A stretch of 49,934 nucleotides of DNA, from contig DAOTWA010000036.1 in assembly GCA_034435955.1 (NCBI GenBank), positions 1 through 49,934 on the forward strand, given 5' to 3'. The translations under genes and the position numbers were made by a program. Shown here piece after piece: positions 7,498-15,988 of this stretch. The stretch is from DAOTWA01 sp034435955. Lineage in GTDB: Bacteria > Chloroflexota > Anaerolineae > Anaerolineales > Anaerolineaceae. The notes under the pieces were generated by a model. It made no database searches. It had not been told where the DNA came from and saw only the letters and a list, made by a program, of their open reading frames with translations. How positions within the stretch are numbered: the first letter of the stretch is position 1; every line of letters starts with the position of its first letter.

Positions 7498-9930
7498 ATG
7501 GATAATGAGAACGGAGTGCCAAAGCCGATCGGCGAAGTTCATGATTTGAACGAAGGCAGGTTGGCCTGCCGAGACATTGTCGCCCTTGTCTCGCTGGCGT
7601 TTTGGATTCTCATCGTCACATTTGGAGTCCAGAGCACATCTTGGGGGGTTTTACAAGCCGCTTATGAGTTCTCGTACATAAATTACACCCGCGGGGAATT
7701 CATCATCCAAATCGTATATGCCGCTGCTTTGCTCATCCCACTGGGCATCGCCTCGCGGGGGAAGGGTTCGCGTTTCCGATCTGTGGTGAGAACCTGGCTG
7801 TGGGCTGCAATTTTTGCCCTCGTGCTTGCGCCGTTGCGGTTATTGCGCATCGAGCAGACGCAATTGGGTGCGTTGATTCAGGTGGGCGGAGCACTGGTGT
7901 ATGCCTCCATCTTGTTGCTCTGGCAGCGCAGAACTGCACGTGGCCGTGATTTTGAACCGATTTCGCTGGGCGATGTAACCCTATCGCCAGCCATTTTGGC
8001 GGCCGCTTTTCTGGGAATCCCGTGGGTTTTATGGGGCGCGCTGGGCTCTCCCACCGATGTCTTGCTCAACCTCGCGGCGGGCCTTGCCCTGGGCGTTGCA
8101 GTCGGGCTTACACTGGCGCTGGTTCCCCAACATCCAGCCGAAGAAGGGATGCCTGGCGGCCGACAAATGCTCTGGCATGGCAGCAGCGTGGCTGTTTTCC
8201 TGCTGATTGCTGCCACGGCATATGGCATGGGCGGCATGCAGTGGGTACTCAGCCTGGCTTTACCCGGACTCGGTTGGGGGTTGGTGGCGCTGCCGCGCTT
8301 GAGCGCACGAGCCGACACGCCCGGCGGTTGGATTCCGGCGGCCTTGCTGTCTGGACTGGCGGCCGCTTTCCCAATGGCTTTCCTGGATCCGATGGAGCTT
8401 TCCCTGATCATTACCGGGGATCCCGGGGAATTGATTCAGTGGGCTGTGCGAGCCAGTCTGCTCACCCTCACATTCGCCGCTCTTGCCAGTATTACCTTAT
8501 CGCTGCTGGCGGGACGAAGGCGCAAGGAGCTGACTGCATCGCCGACGTTGGGCGGACTGGCGGGGCTGGCCTGGGCGGGCGCCCTGGCCATCTATCTCTT
8601 TGCGGGACAAACCGGTTTTTATGGGGAGCGCCTGTTCGTCGTACTCAAAGACCAGGCGGATGTCTCTTCGGCCGAAAAGATCCAGGACTATACCCAGCGG
8701 CGCACCTATGTGTACAAAACGTTGGTCCAGCATGCCGAACAAACCCAGTCTCGTCTGCGCGATGCGCTGCTTAAATTGGGGCTGCATTACACGCCTTACT
8801 ATCTGGTTAATGGTTTGGAGGTGCAGGCTGAACCCCTGGTGCGCCTATGGCTGGAATCCCAGCCGGAGGTGGACCGTATTTTGAATGATCCGATCTTGAG
8901 GCCGCTGCCTGCGCCGATCCCCGAAGCCAAAGGGGATGCCGCAGCGCCGAATGGCGTGCCGTGGAATCTGAAGGCTATTGGCGCTGATCGAGTCTGGACG
9001 GAGTTAGGCGTCACCGGCAAAGGGATCGTCGTTGGCCAGTCCGATAGCGGAGTGGATGGCAGCCATCCGGAAATTGAGAAGAATTATCGCGGTTACGGAT
9101 CGTCGGATCAGTATAACTGGTTGGATCCGTGGAATAATAGCCCCCATCCGGTGGACATCAACGGTCATGGTACGCACACGCTGGCATTGGTCGTTGGAGA
9201 GCATACCGGTGTAGCGCCCGGAGCCCAGTGGATCGCCTGTGTGAATCTGGCGCGCAACCTGGGCAATCCCAGCGATTACCTGAACTGCATGCAGTTCATG
9301 CTTGCGCCTTTCCCTCAAGGAGGCGACCCTTTCAGAGACGGCGACCCGTCCAAATCGGCTGAGGTGCTGAACAACTCCTGGGGCTGCCCGCCCATTGAGG
9401 GGTGTGACGCGAACGCGCTGCTTCCAGCGGTTAAAGCCTTACAGGCAGCCGGCATCTTTGTAGTGGCTTCCACAGGTAATGCGGGCTTGTTGGGTTGCGG
9501 CACGGTGACCGATCCTCTGTCGATTTATGCACAGGCGTTCTCGGTCGGGGCGATCGATGACCGCGGAAGTCTGGCCGATTTCAGCAGTCTGGGACCAGTG
9601 CGGGTGGACGGCAGCAACCGGGTTAAGCCGGACATCGTTGCGCCAGGGGTGGATGTCGTATCGGCGTTTCCGCAGGACAGCTATATGAGCCTTAGCGGCA
9701 CGTCCATGGCAGGGCCGCACGTAGCCGGCACGGTTGCCTTGATGTGGTCGGCCAATCCGGCGTTGATCGGGGACATCGAGCGCACGGATCAGATTCTCGC
9801 GCAATCAGCCAGCGCGTACCAGGGGCCATATCCGCAATGCGTCGACTCACGCCAGCATCCCAATGATGCAGTGGGATACGGCGTGCTGGATGCCTATCAG
9901 GCAGTAAAAATGGCGCTGAGTCTCAAATAG
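7498..9930 (+). CDS. Polytopic membrane-anchored subtilisin-like (S8) serine protease
   Basis: This 810-residue protein has three parts. Residues about 25-370 contain roughly eleven hydrophobic segments, an integral-membrane domain I cannot assign. Residues about 378-470 look like an I9-type subtilase prodomain, starting LFVVLKDQADVS and resembling the bacillopeptidase F proregion. The catalytic domain runs from about 490 to 810, with Asp516 (QSDSGVDG), His557 (GHGTHT) and Ser736 (GTSMAGPHV), plus the oxyanion Asn in ASTGNAG. The complete triad suggests an active protease held at the membrane, with its catalytic domain probably outside. Canonical subtilases carry a signal peptide rather than a multi-pass domain, so the architecture is unusual. 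It appears monocistronic. Confidence 0.88.
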   Translation: MDNENGVPKPIGEVHDLNEGRLACRDIVALVSLAFWILIVTFGVQSTSWGVLQAAYEFSYINYTRGEFIIQIVYAAALLIPLGIASRGKGSRFRSVVRTWLWAAIFALVLAPLRLLRIEQTQLGALIQVGGALVYASILLLWQRRTARGRDFEPISLGDVTLSPAILAAAFLGIPWVLWGALGSPTDVLLNLAAGLALGVAVGLTLALVPQHPAEEGMPGGRQMLWHGSSVAVFLLIAATAYGMGGMQWVLSLALPGLGWGLVALPRLSARADTPGGWIPAALLSGLAAAFPMAFLDPMELSLIITGDPGELIQWAVRASLLTLTFAALASITLSLLAGRRRKELTASPTLGGLAGLAWAGALAIYLFAGQTGFYGERLFVVLKDQADVSSAEKIQDYTQRRTYVYKTLVQHAEQTQSRLRDALLKLGLHYTPYYLVNGLEVQAEPLVRLWLESQPEVDRILNDPILRPLPAPIPEAKGDAAAPNGVPWNLKAIGADRVWTELGVTGKGIVVGQSDSGVDGSHPEIEKNYRGYGSSDQYNWLDPWNNSPHPVDINGHGTHTLALVVGEHTGVAPGAQWIACVNLARNLGNPSDYLNCMQFMLAPFPQGGDPFRDGDPSKSAEVLNNSWGCPPIEGCDANALLPAVKALQAAGIFVVASTGNAGLLGCGTVTDPLSIYAQAFSVGAIDDRGSLADFSSLGPVRVDGSNRVKPDIVAPGVDVVSAFPQDSYMSLSGTSMAGPHVAGTVALMWSANPALIGDIERTDQILAQSASAYQGPYPQCVDSRQHPNDAVGYGVLDAYQAVKMALSLK

Positions 9931-10030
9931 CTCTCCTTTACAGAAAACCCAAACAGATCGGGCCTGGAAAGGTCGATATTAAACCATGTTTGGGCGTAGC
10001 AGCAGCCGATCAATACCGTACTTTCATGGG

Positions 10031-10036
10031 TATAAT
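10031..10036 (+). promoter_or_regulatory. -10 box of the DUF5680 gene, near-leaderless
   Basis: A perfect TATAAT ends only 8 bases before the ATG at 10045, and there is no Shine-Dalgarno between them. Transcription would start at or just before the start codon. No convincing -35 hexamer is visible. Confidence 0.45.
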
Positions 10037-10044
10037 TTCAAGCG

Positions 10045-10560
10045 ATGGACAATCTTATCGAGAAGGCAGATTTTCTCCATTTTCTTGTGGCTGCCAAGCG
10101 AGCCACCTATGCCAGCGCATCGGATTCGGCGCGCGTGCAGCCCCTGCTGCCCGGATCGTTCCAATTCGAGTATTCACAGGGGAATTGGCTTTACCGTGAC
10201 ATGTACTTCGGCGCCGGTTACTTCGCGGGGCAGGAGGTCGTCTACTGGCAAGAGCATCCGCTCTGGAGCATGGTATATGCCGGCGGGCTGCTGGAAGAGA
10301 GACCTTCGCAGTTACCCGCCATTCAAATCAATGAGTTTTTGAAGGCCGCCCTGAGAGAAGTCAGTGTGGAGCTGCCGTATCGGGGACCGGGATCATTCCG
10401 AAATGGGGATTTTGCATATCGAAATGAGTTCATGGGTAACGTCGATCGTTTTACAGGTGTGGAAAGGATTTACTATTTTGGAACACCCGTTTACGAGCTG
10501 ATGTACAACGGCGGTCTCGTTGCCGACGAAGTAAAGTTGAACGATGCTGGAATTGGTTAA
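10045..10560 (+). CDS. DUF5680 domain-containing protein
   Basis: A 171-residue soluble protein that I recognise as DUF5680-like from its repeated YxDxYFG..F.GQE and WSMVYAGG patterns. The second half repeats the scheme with a VDRFTGVERIYYFG stretch and a YELMYNGGLV stretch, so it may be an internal duplication. The function is unknown; the domain is often found behind XRE-type HTH domains, but none is present here. The ATG lies 8 bases after a TATAAT box, suggesting a leaderless transcript. It sits just upstream of a sigma-factor gene, but nothing ties the two together functionally. Confidence 0.7.
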   Translation: MDNLIEKADFLHFLVAAKRATYASASDSARVQPLLPGSFQFEYSQGNWLYRDMYFGAGYFAGQEVVYWQEHPLWSMVYAGGLLEERPSQLPAIQINEFLKAALREVSVELPYRGPGSFRNGDFAYRNEFMGNVDRFTGVERIYYFGTPVYELMYNGGLVADEVKLNDAGIG

Positions 10561-10641
10561 ACCCTCAATACTTCCGACCCCGTGCAACGAAGGCGTGATG
10601 ATGGGGTTATCTATGCTAGGCTCCTCAGGCAGGTGGTGATC

Positions 10642-11238
10642 GTGGCTGATTTGAACGACGACGAAGTGTTAGCCCGTGCCGCCAAAGGGGACCGCGAAGC
10701 ATTCGGCATTCTCTACGAGCGTTACGTGGGCCGAATTTACAACTACATTTATTATCGTACTGGTAATGTTAGCGACGCCGAGGATCTCACTTCCCGTGTG
10801 TTCAATCGCGCTATCAGTCACATCGGCCTATACCGCAACGTGGGTGTGCCTTTCTCGGCATGGCTCTACCGGATCGCTCACAACCTGGTGGCCAACTGGC
10901 ATCGCGATAACAGTCGCCGTCAGGAGGTGCCGTTAGAGGACAATCATCTGACACACCAGCGGGGAGAGCATCCTGAAATCACCCTGGAGCGCAGCGAGGA
11001 GCTTGAGTCGTTGCTTACTGTTATTCGCAAGCTGCCCGATGATCGCCAGCAATTATTGATCTTGAAATTCGTCGAAAACATGTCGAACGCAGAGATAGGT
11101 ATGATCATGAACCGCAGCGAAGGCGCAATCAAGAGCCTGTATCACCGCACCCTGCTCTCGCTACGGGAAGAACTTGAACGGATGGATCACACGCCGGAAG
11201 AGAAACGGGCCGTTGATGAGATCGAAGCAGGTGGATAA
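10642..11238 (+). CDS. ECF-type RNA polymerase sigma factor
   Basis: A sigma-70 family protein of about 198 residues. Region 2 is clear (DREAFGILYERYVGRIYNYI and the DAEDLTSRVFNRA core-binding helices), as is region 4 (LPDDRQQLLILKFVENMSNAEIG, then the EGAIKSLYHRTL recognition helix). It directs RNA polymerase to a regulon not identifiable here. I chose the GTG at 10642 because a GGTGG Shine-Dalgarno-like run precedes it and the protein then begins ADLNDDEVLARAAKGD, as usual for this family; the frame also opens upstream at GTG 10582 with no ribosome site. The next gene, 16 bases downstream, encodes a small membrane protein that may control it. Confidence 0.88.
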   Translation: MADLNDDEVLARAAKGDREAFGILYERYVGRIYNYIYYRTGNVSDAEDLTSRVFNRAISHIGLYRNVGVPFSAWLYRIAHNLVANWHRDNSRRQEVPLEDNHLTHQRGEHPEITLERSEELESLLTVIRKLPDDRQQLLILKFVENMSNAEIGMIMNRSEGAIKSLYHRTLLSLREELERMDHTPEEKRAVDEIEAGG

Positions 11239-11254
11239 AAGGGGAGATTGAGAC

Positions 11255-11548
11255 ATGGCCGTATTCCATTTTCCCACCCGAGATACCACGGAGCAATTCT
11301 CGGAGCTGGAAGGCGCGCTGCGATTCTCGCTGCAGCCGGTCCACCCCGATCCTGAATTTGTCGGCCGGTTGCGGGACAGGCTCACCACGCCCAAGGACAC
11401 CACCCTGGCGCCTGAGCACGATCCGGTAGACGTGGCCATCTTCATCAGCGGTTTCGTGGTAGGTGTGGTGTTGCTGGGATTTGCTATCACCCGGCTGGTG
11501 ATGCTGCTGGTGAGATTGCTGGCCGCGCCTGACAAACCGGAAGGATGA
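11255..11548 (+). CDS. Small single-pass membrane protein, candidate sigma-factor partner
   Basis: A 97-residue protein with a soluble N-terminal half (LQPVHPDPEFVGRLRDRL) and one or two hydrophobic segments near residues 60-90. It starts 16 bases after the sigma-factor stop and has a GGGGAG Shine-Dalgarno, so the two genes are probably cotranscribed. The position and topology suggest an anti-sigma role, with the cytoplasmic segment binding the sigma factor. It lacks the HxxxCxxC zinc motif of ZAS anti-sigma domains, so this is inference from context only. Confidence 0.6.
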   Translation: MAVFHFPTRDTTEQFSELEGALRFSLQPVHPDPEFVGRLRDRLTTPKDTTLAPEHDPVDVAIFISGFVVGVVLLGFAITRLVMLLVRLLAAPDKPEG

Positions 11549-11556
11549 GGTGGTAT

Positions 11557-11922
11557 TTACCTCAGGCCAAGTGCATCCGGATCGATTTCTGGATCCAATC
11601 CTAATAAGCTGGTCAGCCGGAAGGCATCTTCGATGAGGTCCACGCCAGGCGGCAGGTCGTGTTCCTCATTGACGCGCAGGAGCAGGCGTGCGGCTATGGC
11701 GCGAACTTCTGACTGGACATCTGGGCAGTCAAGCAGCAGCCGACACAATTCGTAAGCACTCGCTGGGGGAGCAAAGTAACCCTTCGCATCCAAATAAGCG
11801 CGAATAGCCGCTCCGGCCGCACGCCGGGCGCAGACACGCGCCTGGCCTTCGTTGCCCTGCTGACGGGCAGCCCGGGCGCTCCGGATTTCGTGAGCGAAAC
11901 GGTCTTTCCAGGCGGATGACAT
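11557..11922 (-). CDS. Uncharacterised all-helical protein (HEPN-like fold possible)
   Basis: A 121-residue protein dominated by Ala/Arg/Leu-rich helices (ARAARQQGNEGQARVCARR, then AAGAAIRAYLDAKGY). The pattern of two long helices followed by LCRLLLDCP recalls HEPN domains, but the RxxxxH catalytic motif of HEPN RNases is not seen. I chose the ATG at 11922; the frame extends upstream to 12015, but that part covers the promoter and reads as a random hydrophobic stretch. A TACAAT box ends 9 bases before this ATG. It is divergent from the S51-like gene. The function is unknown. Confidence 0.55.
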   Translation of the reverse strand: MSSAWKDRFAHEIRSARAARQQGNEGQARVCARRAAGAAIRAYLDAKGYFAPPASAYELCRLLLDCPDVQSEVRAIAARLLLRVNEEHDLPPGVDLIEDAFRLTSLLGLDPEIDPDALGLR

Positions 11923-11931
11923 CGTGGGAAG

Positions 11932-11937
11932 ATTGTA
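11932..11937 (-). promoter_or_regulatory. -10 box for the small helical protein
   Basis: TACAAT on the minus strand ends 9 bases from the ATG at 11922, with a partial TTATCA -35 about 18 bp further upstream. The spacing suggests a leaderless or nearly leaderless transcript. Confidence 0.4.
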
Positions 11938-11976
11938 CTCTCTTTTAATGGTATATGATAAGATCAAATATACCCA

Positions 11977-11982
11977 TATAAT
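11977..11982 (+). promoter_or_regulatory. -10 box of the S51-like fusion gene
   Basis: TATAAT on the plus strand predicts a leader of about 25 nt before the ATG at 12014. It stands back to back with the divergent minus-strand promoter, so both genes may share regulation. A weaker TATAAA follows at 11987. Confidence 0.35.
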
Positions 11983-12013
11983 CAGGTATAAATTGTGAGG
12001 AAAAACCCATTGC

Positions 12014-13087
12014 ATGGATCAGTCCGCGAATCGCAGTTGCCAACCCGGTTTAATCACATTATTTGGCTCGGGAGAGACCTCGCCGAAAGGTGGGCATGTG
12101 TTCGAATGGCTTGCCCACCGGCTGACAATCCCTCTGAGGATTGGCGTCTTGGAGACCCCGGCGGGATTCGAATTAAACTCGCCTTTGGTAGCTGGACGGG
12201 TGGCGGACTTCCTGCGCAAGCGCCTGCAGAATTACCAGCCAACGATCACCGTCATCCCGGCGCGCAAGAAAGGGACGCCTTTCAGCCCTGATAATCCAGA
12301 AATCGTACGATCCTTATTGGACGTGGAAATGATTTTTCTGGGACCAGGCAGCCCCACTTACGCCGTGCGCCAGCTCCGGGACAGCCTGACGTGGGCTGCC
12401 TTGCAGGCGCGTCACCGCATGGGTGGGACAGTCGTCATGGCCAGCGCAGCCACCATTGCCTCAGGCGCACTGGCTCTACCTGTCTATGAAATCTATAAAG
12501 TCGGAGAGGACCTGCACTGGAAAGAGGGTCTGAACTTCTTTGCGCCGTATGGACTTAGCCTGGTTTTCGTGCCTCATTGGAACAACGCCGAGGGGGGCCA
12601 GGAGCTGGATACACGCTACTGTTTCATGGGTGAACCGCGCTTCGAGCTTTTACTCGCCATGCTTCCGGCGACCATGACGGTCGTAGGTCTGGACGAGCAG
12701 ACTGCGCTGATCCTCGACCCGCAACAACGCATCTGCAGAGTTATGGGACGCGGCCGTGTACACCTGATCCAGGGCGGTAAAGAGCGCGAGTTCCCGCATG
12801 GAAGCAATTTCTCAATCCAGGAATTGGGGCCCTTCCGCCAGCCGATGCCGGAAAATGGCATCCCGTCCGTGGTTTGGCAGCAGGCCCTGGCCCATGCGCA
12901 AATGGATGAAAATCAGCCCACACCCAGGATCATCCCTGATCAAGTTTTGGCTTATGTAAAAGAGCGCCAGCAAGCTCGCGAGCGAAAGGACTGGTCTCTG
13001 GCTGACAAGCTGCGCGAGGAGATCGAAGCGCTCGGCTGGCGGGTAGTGGATACACCCGAAGGTCCGCGCATCGAGCCGTATACCTGA
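12014..13087 (+). CDS. Type 1 glutamine amidotransferase-like (S51/cyanophycinase-like) protein with CysRS-type C-terminal tail
   Basis: A 357-residue two-part protein. Residues about 12-260 fit the peptidase S51/cyanophycinase fold: an opening LFGSGETSP strand, MIFLGPGSPTYAVRQL near 110, and an elbow MASAATIASG near 145 where the S51 nucleophile Ser would sit. Residues about 315-357 (ERKDWSLADKLREEIEALGW, then a VVDTPEGPRI end) closely resemble the C-terminal tail of cysteinyl-tRNA synthetases. Peptidase or hydrolase activity is plausible but unproven, since the usual GTSAGA elbow is altered. The role of the tail is unknown; in CysRS this region helps contact the tRNA anticodon side. No cysS gene lies in the window. 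Confidence 0.65.
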   Translation: MDQSANRSCQPGLITLFGSGETSPKGGHVFEWLAHRLTIPLRIGVLETPAGFELNSPLVAGRVADFLRKRLQNYQPTITVIPARKKGTPFSPDNPEIVRSLLDVEMIFLGPGSPTYAVRQLRDSLTWAALQARHRMGGTVVMASAATIASGALALPVYEIYKVGEDLHWKEGLNFFAPYGLSLVFVPHWNNAEGGQELDTRYCFMGEPRFELLLAMLPATMTVVGLDEQTALILDPQQRICRVMGRGRVHLIQGGKEREFPHGSNFSIQELGPFRQPMPENGIPSVVWQQALAHAQMDENQPTPRIIPDQVLAYVKERQQARERKDWSLADKLREEIEALGWRVVDTPEGPRIEPYT

Positions 13088-13126
13088 CTGCCACTGATTC
13101 ATGGTGGATTGATTTGCAAGGATCCA

Positions 13127-13582
13127 CTATTCCTCTCCGGTGTAGGTGCTGCGCAGCCAGTCGCCTATCTGCCAGTATTTAAAATCCCGGCCTTCATTGC
13201 ATTGAATGGCTGCGTAAATGCCATAAACCACTGCGGCAATGGGTAATAGACTGACGAGCATGGCAACCGGATAGAGTAAGACGCCGATACACACGATCGT
13301 GAGCAGCGCGGCGACTACCCACAGGATGGCCGCCAGGAGGCCGCCTCCCAGCCAGGCAATCACCTGCATCAGCACAGACTGAAGCGATTGATAGGCGACA
13401 TACCGCGACCGGTCCCTGTAAACCAGGTAGATGATCAGGGCTGCCACTGGCCCTAGCAGCCCGGTGAACAGGTTAATCAAGACCGTCAGATGGGCAAGCA
13501 TGGCCCAGGTGCGCTCCTCCTCGGTGGAGAGCGGCTCTACGTCTGGATGAGAAGCCGAAGGGGTGGGGATTTGCTCGGTCAT
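13127..13582 (-). CDS. DUF4870 family membrane protein
   Basis: A 151-residue protein with an acidic N-terminus, then the DUF4870 core: WAMLAHLTVLINLFTGLLGP, YLVYRDRSRYVAYQSLQS and three or four hydrophobic segments. The family is of unknown function and sits in the cytoplasmic membrane. The ATG at 13582 is preferred over an in-frame ATG at 13594 because a GGAGG ribosome site lies 6 bases before it and overlaps the upstream ATG. A TATACT box lies further upstream on the minus strand. Convergent with the S51-like gene. Confidence 0.8.
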   Translation of the reverse strand: MTEQIPTPSASHPDVEPLSTEEERTWAMLAHLTVLINLFTGLLGPVAALIIYLVYRDRSRYVAYQSLQSVLMQVIAWLGGGLLAAILWVVAALLTIVCIGVLLYPVAMLVSLLPIAAVVYGIYAAIQCNEGRDFKYWQIGDWLRSTYTGEE

Positions 13583-13713
13583 GGTTTCCTCCATAATTTG
13601 CGTGTGCGTATGCGTTCGTGATTTAGTATAGCTTATTTCGTCTGACGGGATTATTTTCCGATGCCGGGCTCGTTGGGTAGATTGGAGGGTCGAGATATGC
13701 TAAAATTCCTGAC

Positions 13714-14658
13714 GTGGACGTGAAAGTGGTTTTCATGGGTTCGCCCGAATTTGCGCTGCCGACGCTTGATCGGCTTGCGCGCATCGCTCGTGTGGTAGGT
13801 GTGGTCACCCAGCCCGACCGGCCGGCGGGACGGGGTCGCGTCCTGACGCCGCCGCCGGTGAAAACGCTGGCATTGTCGCTCGGACTGCCGGTAATCCAGC
13901 CGCATAGGCTGCGTGATCCGGAGGCAATGCAGCAACTCCGCGAGTGGGCGCCCGACCTGATCGTGGTAGCCGCTTTCGGGCAAATCCTGCGCCCCGAAGT
14001 GCTGAATCTGCCGCGCTATGGCTGTATCAATGTGCATGCATCGCTTTTACCGCGCTGGCGCGGAGCGGCTCCGATCCATGCTGCTATTCTAGCTGGCGAT
14101 CGGAGCACCGGGGTAACCATCATGCGAATGGATCCGGGCATCGATACCGGTCCCATCCTCTCCCAACGCGAGACGGTTATCCTTCCAGCGGATACGGCGG
14201 GCAGCCTGTCTGAGAGGCTGGCAGAGCTGGGTGCAGACTTGTTGGCAGAGACGCTGCCGGATTATCTATCCGGCCGACTCCAGGCCCGTCCGCAGCCCGA
14301 AGAGGGAGCGACATACGCGCCGATGCTGAAGAAGGAACAGGGGCGCCTCGATTTTCGACGGCCGGCAGAAGAGCTGGCGCGCCTGGTGCGCGCTTTCAAT
14401 CCGTGGCCAGGGGCGTTCACTCTCTGGCAAGGTCAGCCGCTCAAAGTGCATTTCGCCGAAGCGCGCAGGAATGAAGCATCCTCAAAACCTGGTCAGACAG
14501 CCATCCTCGCTGGGCAGCCGGCCGTCGCCACAGCGGAGGGGTGGCTTGTGCTCACGCAGGTGCAGCCGGCCGGCAAGCGAATCATGAGCGGGGCCGAATT
14601 TATCCACGGCGCCACAAATTGGGGAAAAGAAGTCCTCGATTCCGGGGAACCGCATTGA
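13714..14658 (+). CDS. fmt: Methionyl-tRNA formyltransferase
   Basis: This enzyme formylates initiator Met-tRNA using 10-formyl-THF. Its 314 residues match the family. The catalytic region is plain: INVHASLLPRWRGAAPI with Asn106 and His108, and Asp144 in PGIDTGPIL. The N-terminal VVFMGSPEFALPTL and the C-terminal OB-like domain (FNPWPGAFTLW onward) are present. It begins with GTG (13714, or GTG 13720); no Shine-Dalgarno exists and -10-like boxes end 7-12 bases upstream, so the message is probably leaderless. No def (peptide deformylase) gene accompanies it. Confidence 0.95.
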   Translation: MDVKVVFMGSPEFALPTLDRLARIARVVGVVTQPDRPAGRGRVLTPPPVKTLALSLGLPVIQPHRLRDPEAMQQLREWAPDLIVVAAFGQILRPEVLNLPRYGCINVHASLLPRWRGAAPIHAAILAGDRSTGVTIMRMDPGIDTGPILSQRETVILPADTAGSLSERLAELGADLLAETLPDYLSGRLQARPQPEEGATYAPMLKKEQGRLDFRRPAEELARLVRAFNPWPGAFTLWQGQPLKVHFAEARRNEASSKPGQTAILAGQPAVATAEGWLVLTQVQPAGKRIMSGAEFIHGATNWGKEVLDSGEPH

Positions 14659-14744
14659 AAACCGGCTATCCGCCTAATCGAGCTGAGGGAGGAGATGATC
14701 AGTCGCCTGCTTCTAAGCGATTTCGACGGGAGGGATGAACGTCA

Positions 14745-14897
14745 ATGCCAGAGCCCAATTTGCAAGGGGCTTATTTTCGCACCGACAACGCCGGCGCATC
14801 CATCTTCGTATCCTACCCTGAGGTTCATATCGGGTACGTCCGAGCAATCAATGATACCTGCCATCTAAATGGGCTGGTTCGGGGCGAGGATGAGTAA
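14745..14897 (+). CDS. Possible 50-residue protein in the fmt-ketopantoate reductase gap
   Basis: A short frame beginning MPEPNLQGAYFRTDNAGA lies in the 259-base gap after fmt. A GGGAGGG run precedes its ATG by about 10 bases. I recognise no family, and the frame may be chance or a gene remnant. The rest of the gap shows nothing else. Confidence 0.25.
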   Translation: MPEPNLQGAYFRTDNAGASIFVSYPEVHIGYVRAINDTCHLNGLVRGEDE

Positions 14898-14917
14898 TTG
14901 CAGGAACGGTTCGCTCT

Positions 14918-15988
14918 ATGACCGATGATAATGTGACTCACATGCGTTTTCTGGTGATCGGAGCCGGGGCGATCGGCTCGTATATAGGCGGCAGTCTGAT
15001 CCTGAGCGGCCAGAAAGTCCTATTCCTGGAAAAAGCGCAAAACGCCGCAATCATCCGCAACCAGGGCCTGCGATTATCGTTCGATGGACAGGCGCATCAC
15101 ATCCACATGCCTGAGGTGGCCATGACGATTGAGGATGCGCTGGAGCACGGGCCTTTCGACATCGCCATACTGGCAGTGAAGGCCTATGATTTGGCGGATT
15201 TGTTGGACACATTGTCGGCATACCGGGTGGCGCTGCCGCCTATCTTGTGCCTGCAGAACGGGGTGGACAGCGAAGACCAAATTGCGGCGGTTTTGGGCAC
15301 CGAGAAGGTGATTGCCGGCACCCTTACGAGCGCGATAAGCAAGCGAGGAACAGGAAGCGTGAGCGTTGAACGACGGAGGGGGATGGGCGTAGCGTCCACG
15401 CACACCCTATCGGCAGCCCTGGTGGCTGTGTTCAATTCGGCAGGTCTGCACGCCCGCCTCTATCCCGATGCGGCAGCTATGAAATGGTCAAAAATGGTCA
15501 CCAACCTGCTGGCGAATGCCAGCGCGGCGATCCTGGATATGTCCCCCGGCGAGATTTTGTCCGATGCACGGTTGTACCGGATTGAGATCGAACAAATGCG
15601 CGAGGCATTTCGGGTGATGGCCGCCCTCCGCATTGGAGTGGCGAACCTGCCGGGAATCCCGGTGCGATTCCTTGCCACGCTGGTCAACCGCCTGCCGCCG
15701 GATGTATCACGCATCGTTCTGGCACGGGTGGCCGGCTCGGGACGAGGAGAGAAAATGCCCTCTTTTCACATCGACCTGCACAGCGGACGCCATCGGAGCG
15801 AGGTGGACTACCTGAACGGCGCGGTAGTGCGCCATGGCAAAGCTGCCGGCGTGCCCACGCCGGTCAACCGAATTTTGACGGACACGCTTACGGCTCTGGT
15901 GACCGACAGGCTGGCCGTTGAAAGCTACGCCCACCAGATTGATCGATATCTGGATTTGTTTCGATTGCAGCAGGAGGGACTGCGATGA
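14918..15988 (+). CDS. Ketopantoate reductase family protein (PanE/ApbA-like)
   Basis: A 356-residue NAD(P)-dependent reductase of the ApbA/PanE type. The Rossmann motif VIGAGAIGSYIGGSL starts near residue 12, an ILAVKAYDL strand follows, then LQNGVDSEDQIA, and the hinge residues KWSKMVTNLLANA near 190 include the usual catalytic Lys and Asn. The expected reaction is reduction of 2-dehydropantoate to pantoate for CoA synthesis, but many family members act on other 2-oxo acids. Its TGA stop overlaps the ATG of the ferritin-VIT1 gene by 4 bases (ATGA), so translation is likely coupled. Confidence 0.85.
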   Translation: MTDDNVTHMRFLVIGAGAIGSYIGGSLILSGQKVLFLEKAQNAAIIRNQGLRLSFDGQAHHIHMPEVAMTIEDALEHGPFDIAILAVKAYDLADLLDTLSAYRVALPPILCLQNGVDSEDQIAAVLGTEKVIAGTLTSAISKRGTGSVSVERRRGMGVASTHTLSAALVAVFNSAGLHARLYPDAAAMKWSKMVTNLLANASAAILDMSPGEILSDARLYRIEIEQMREAFRVMAALRIGVANLPGIPVRFLATLVNRLPPDVSRIVLARVAGSGRGEKMPSFHIDLHSGRHRSEVDYLNGAVVRHGKAAGVPTPVNRILTDTLTALVTDRLAVESYAHQIDRYLDLFRLQQEGLR

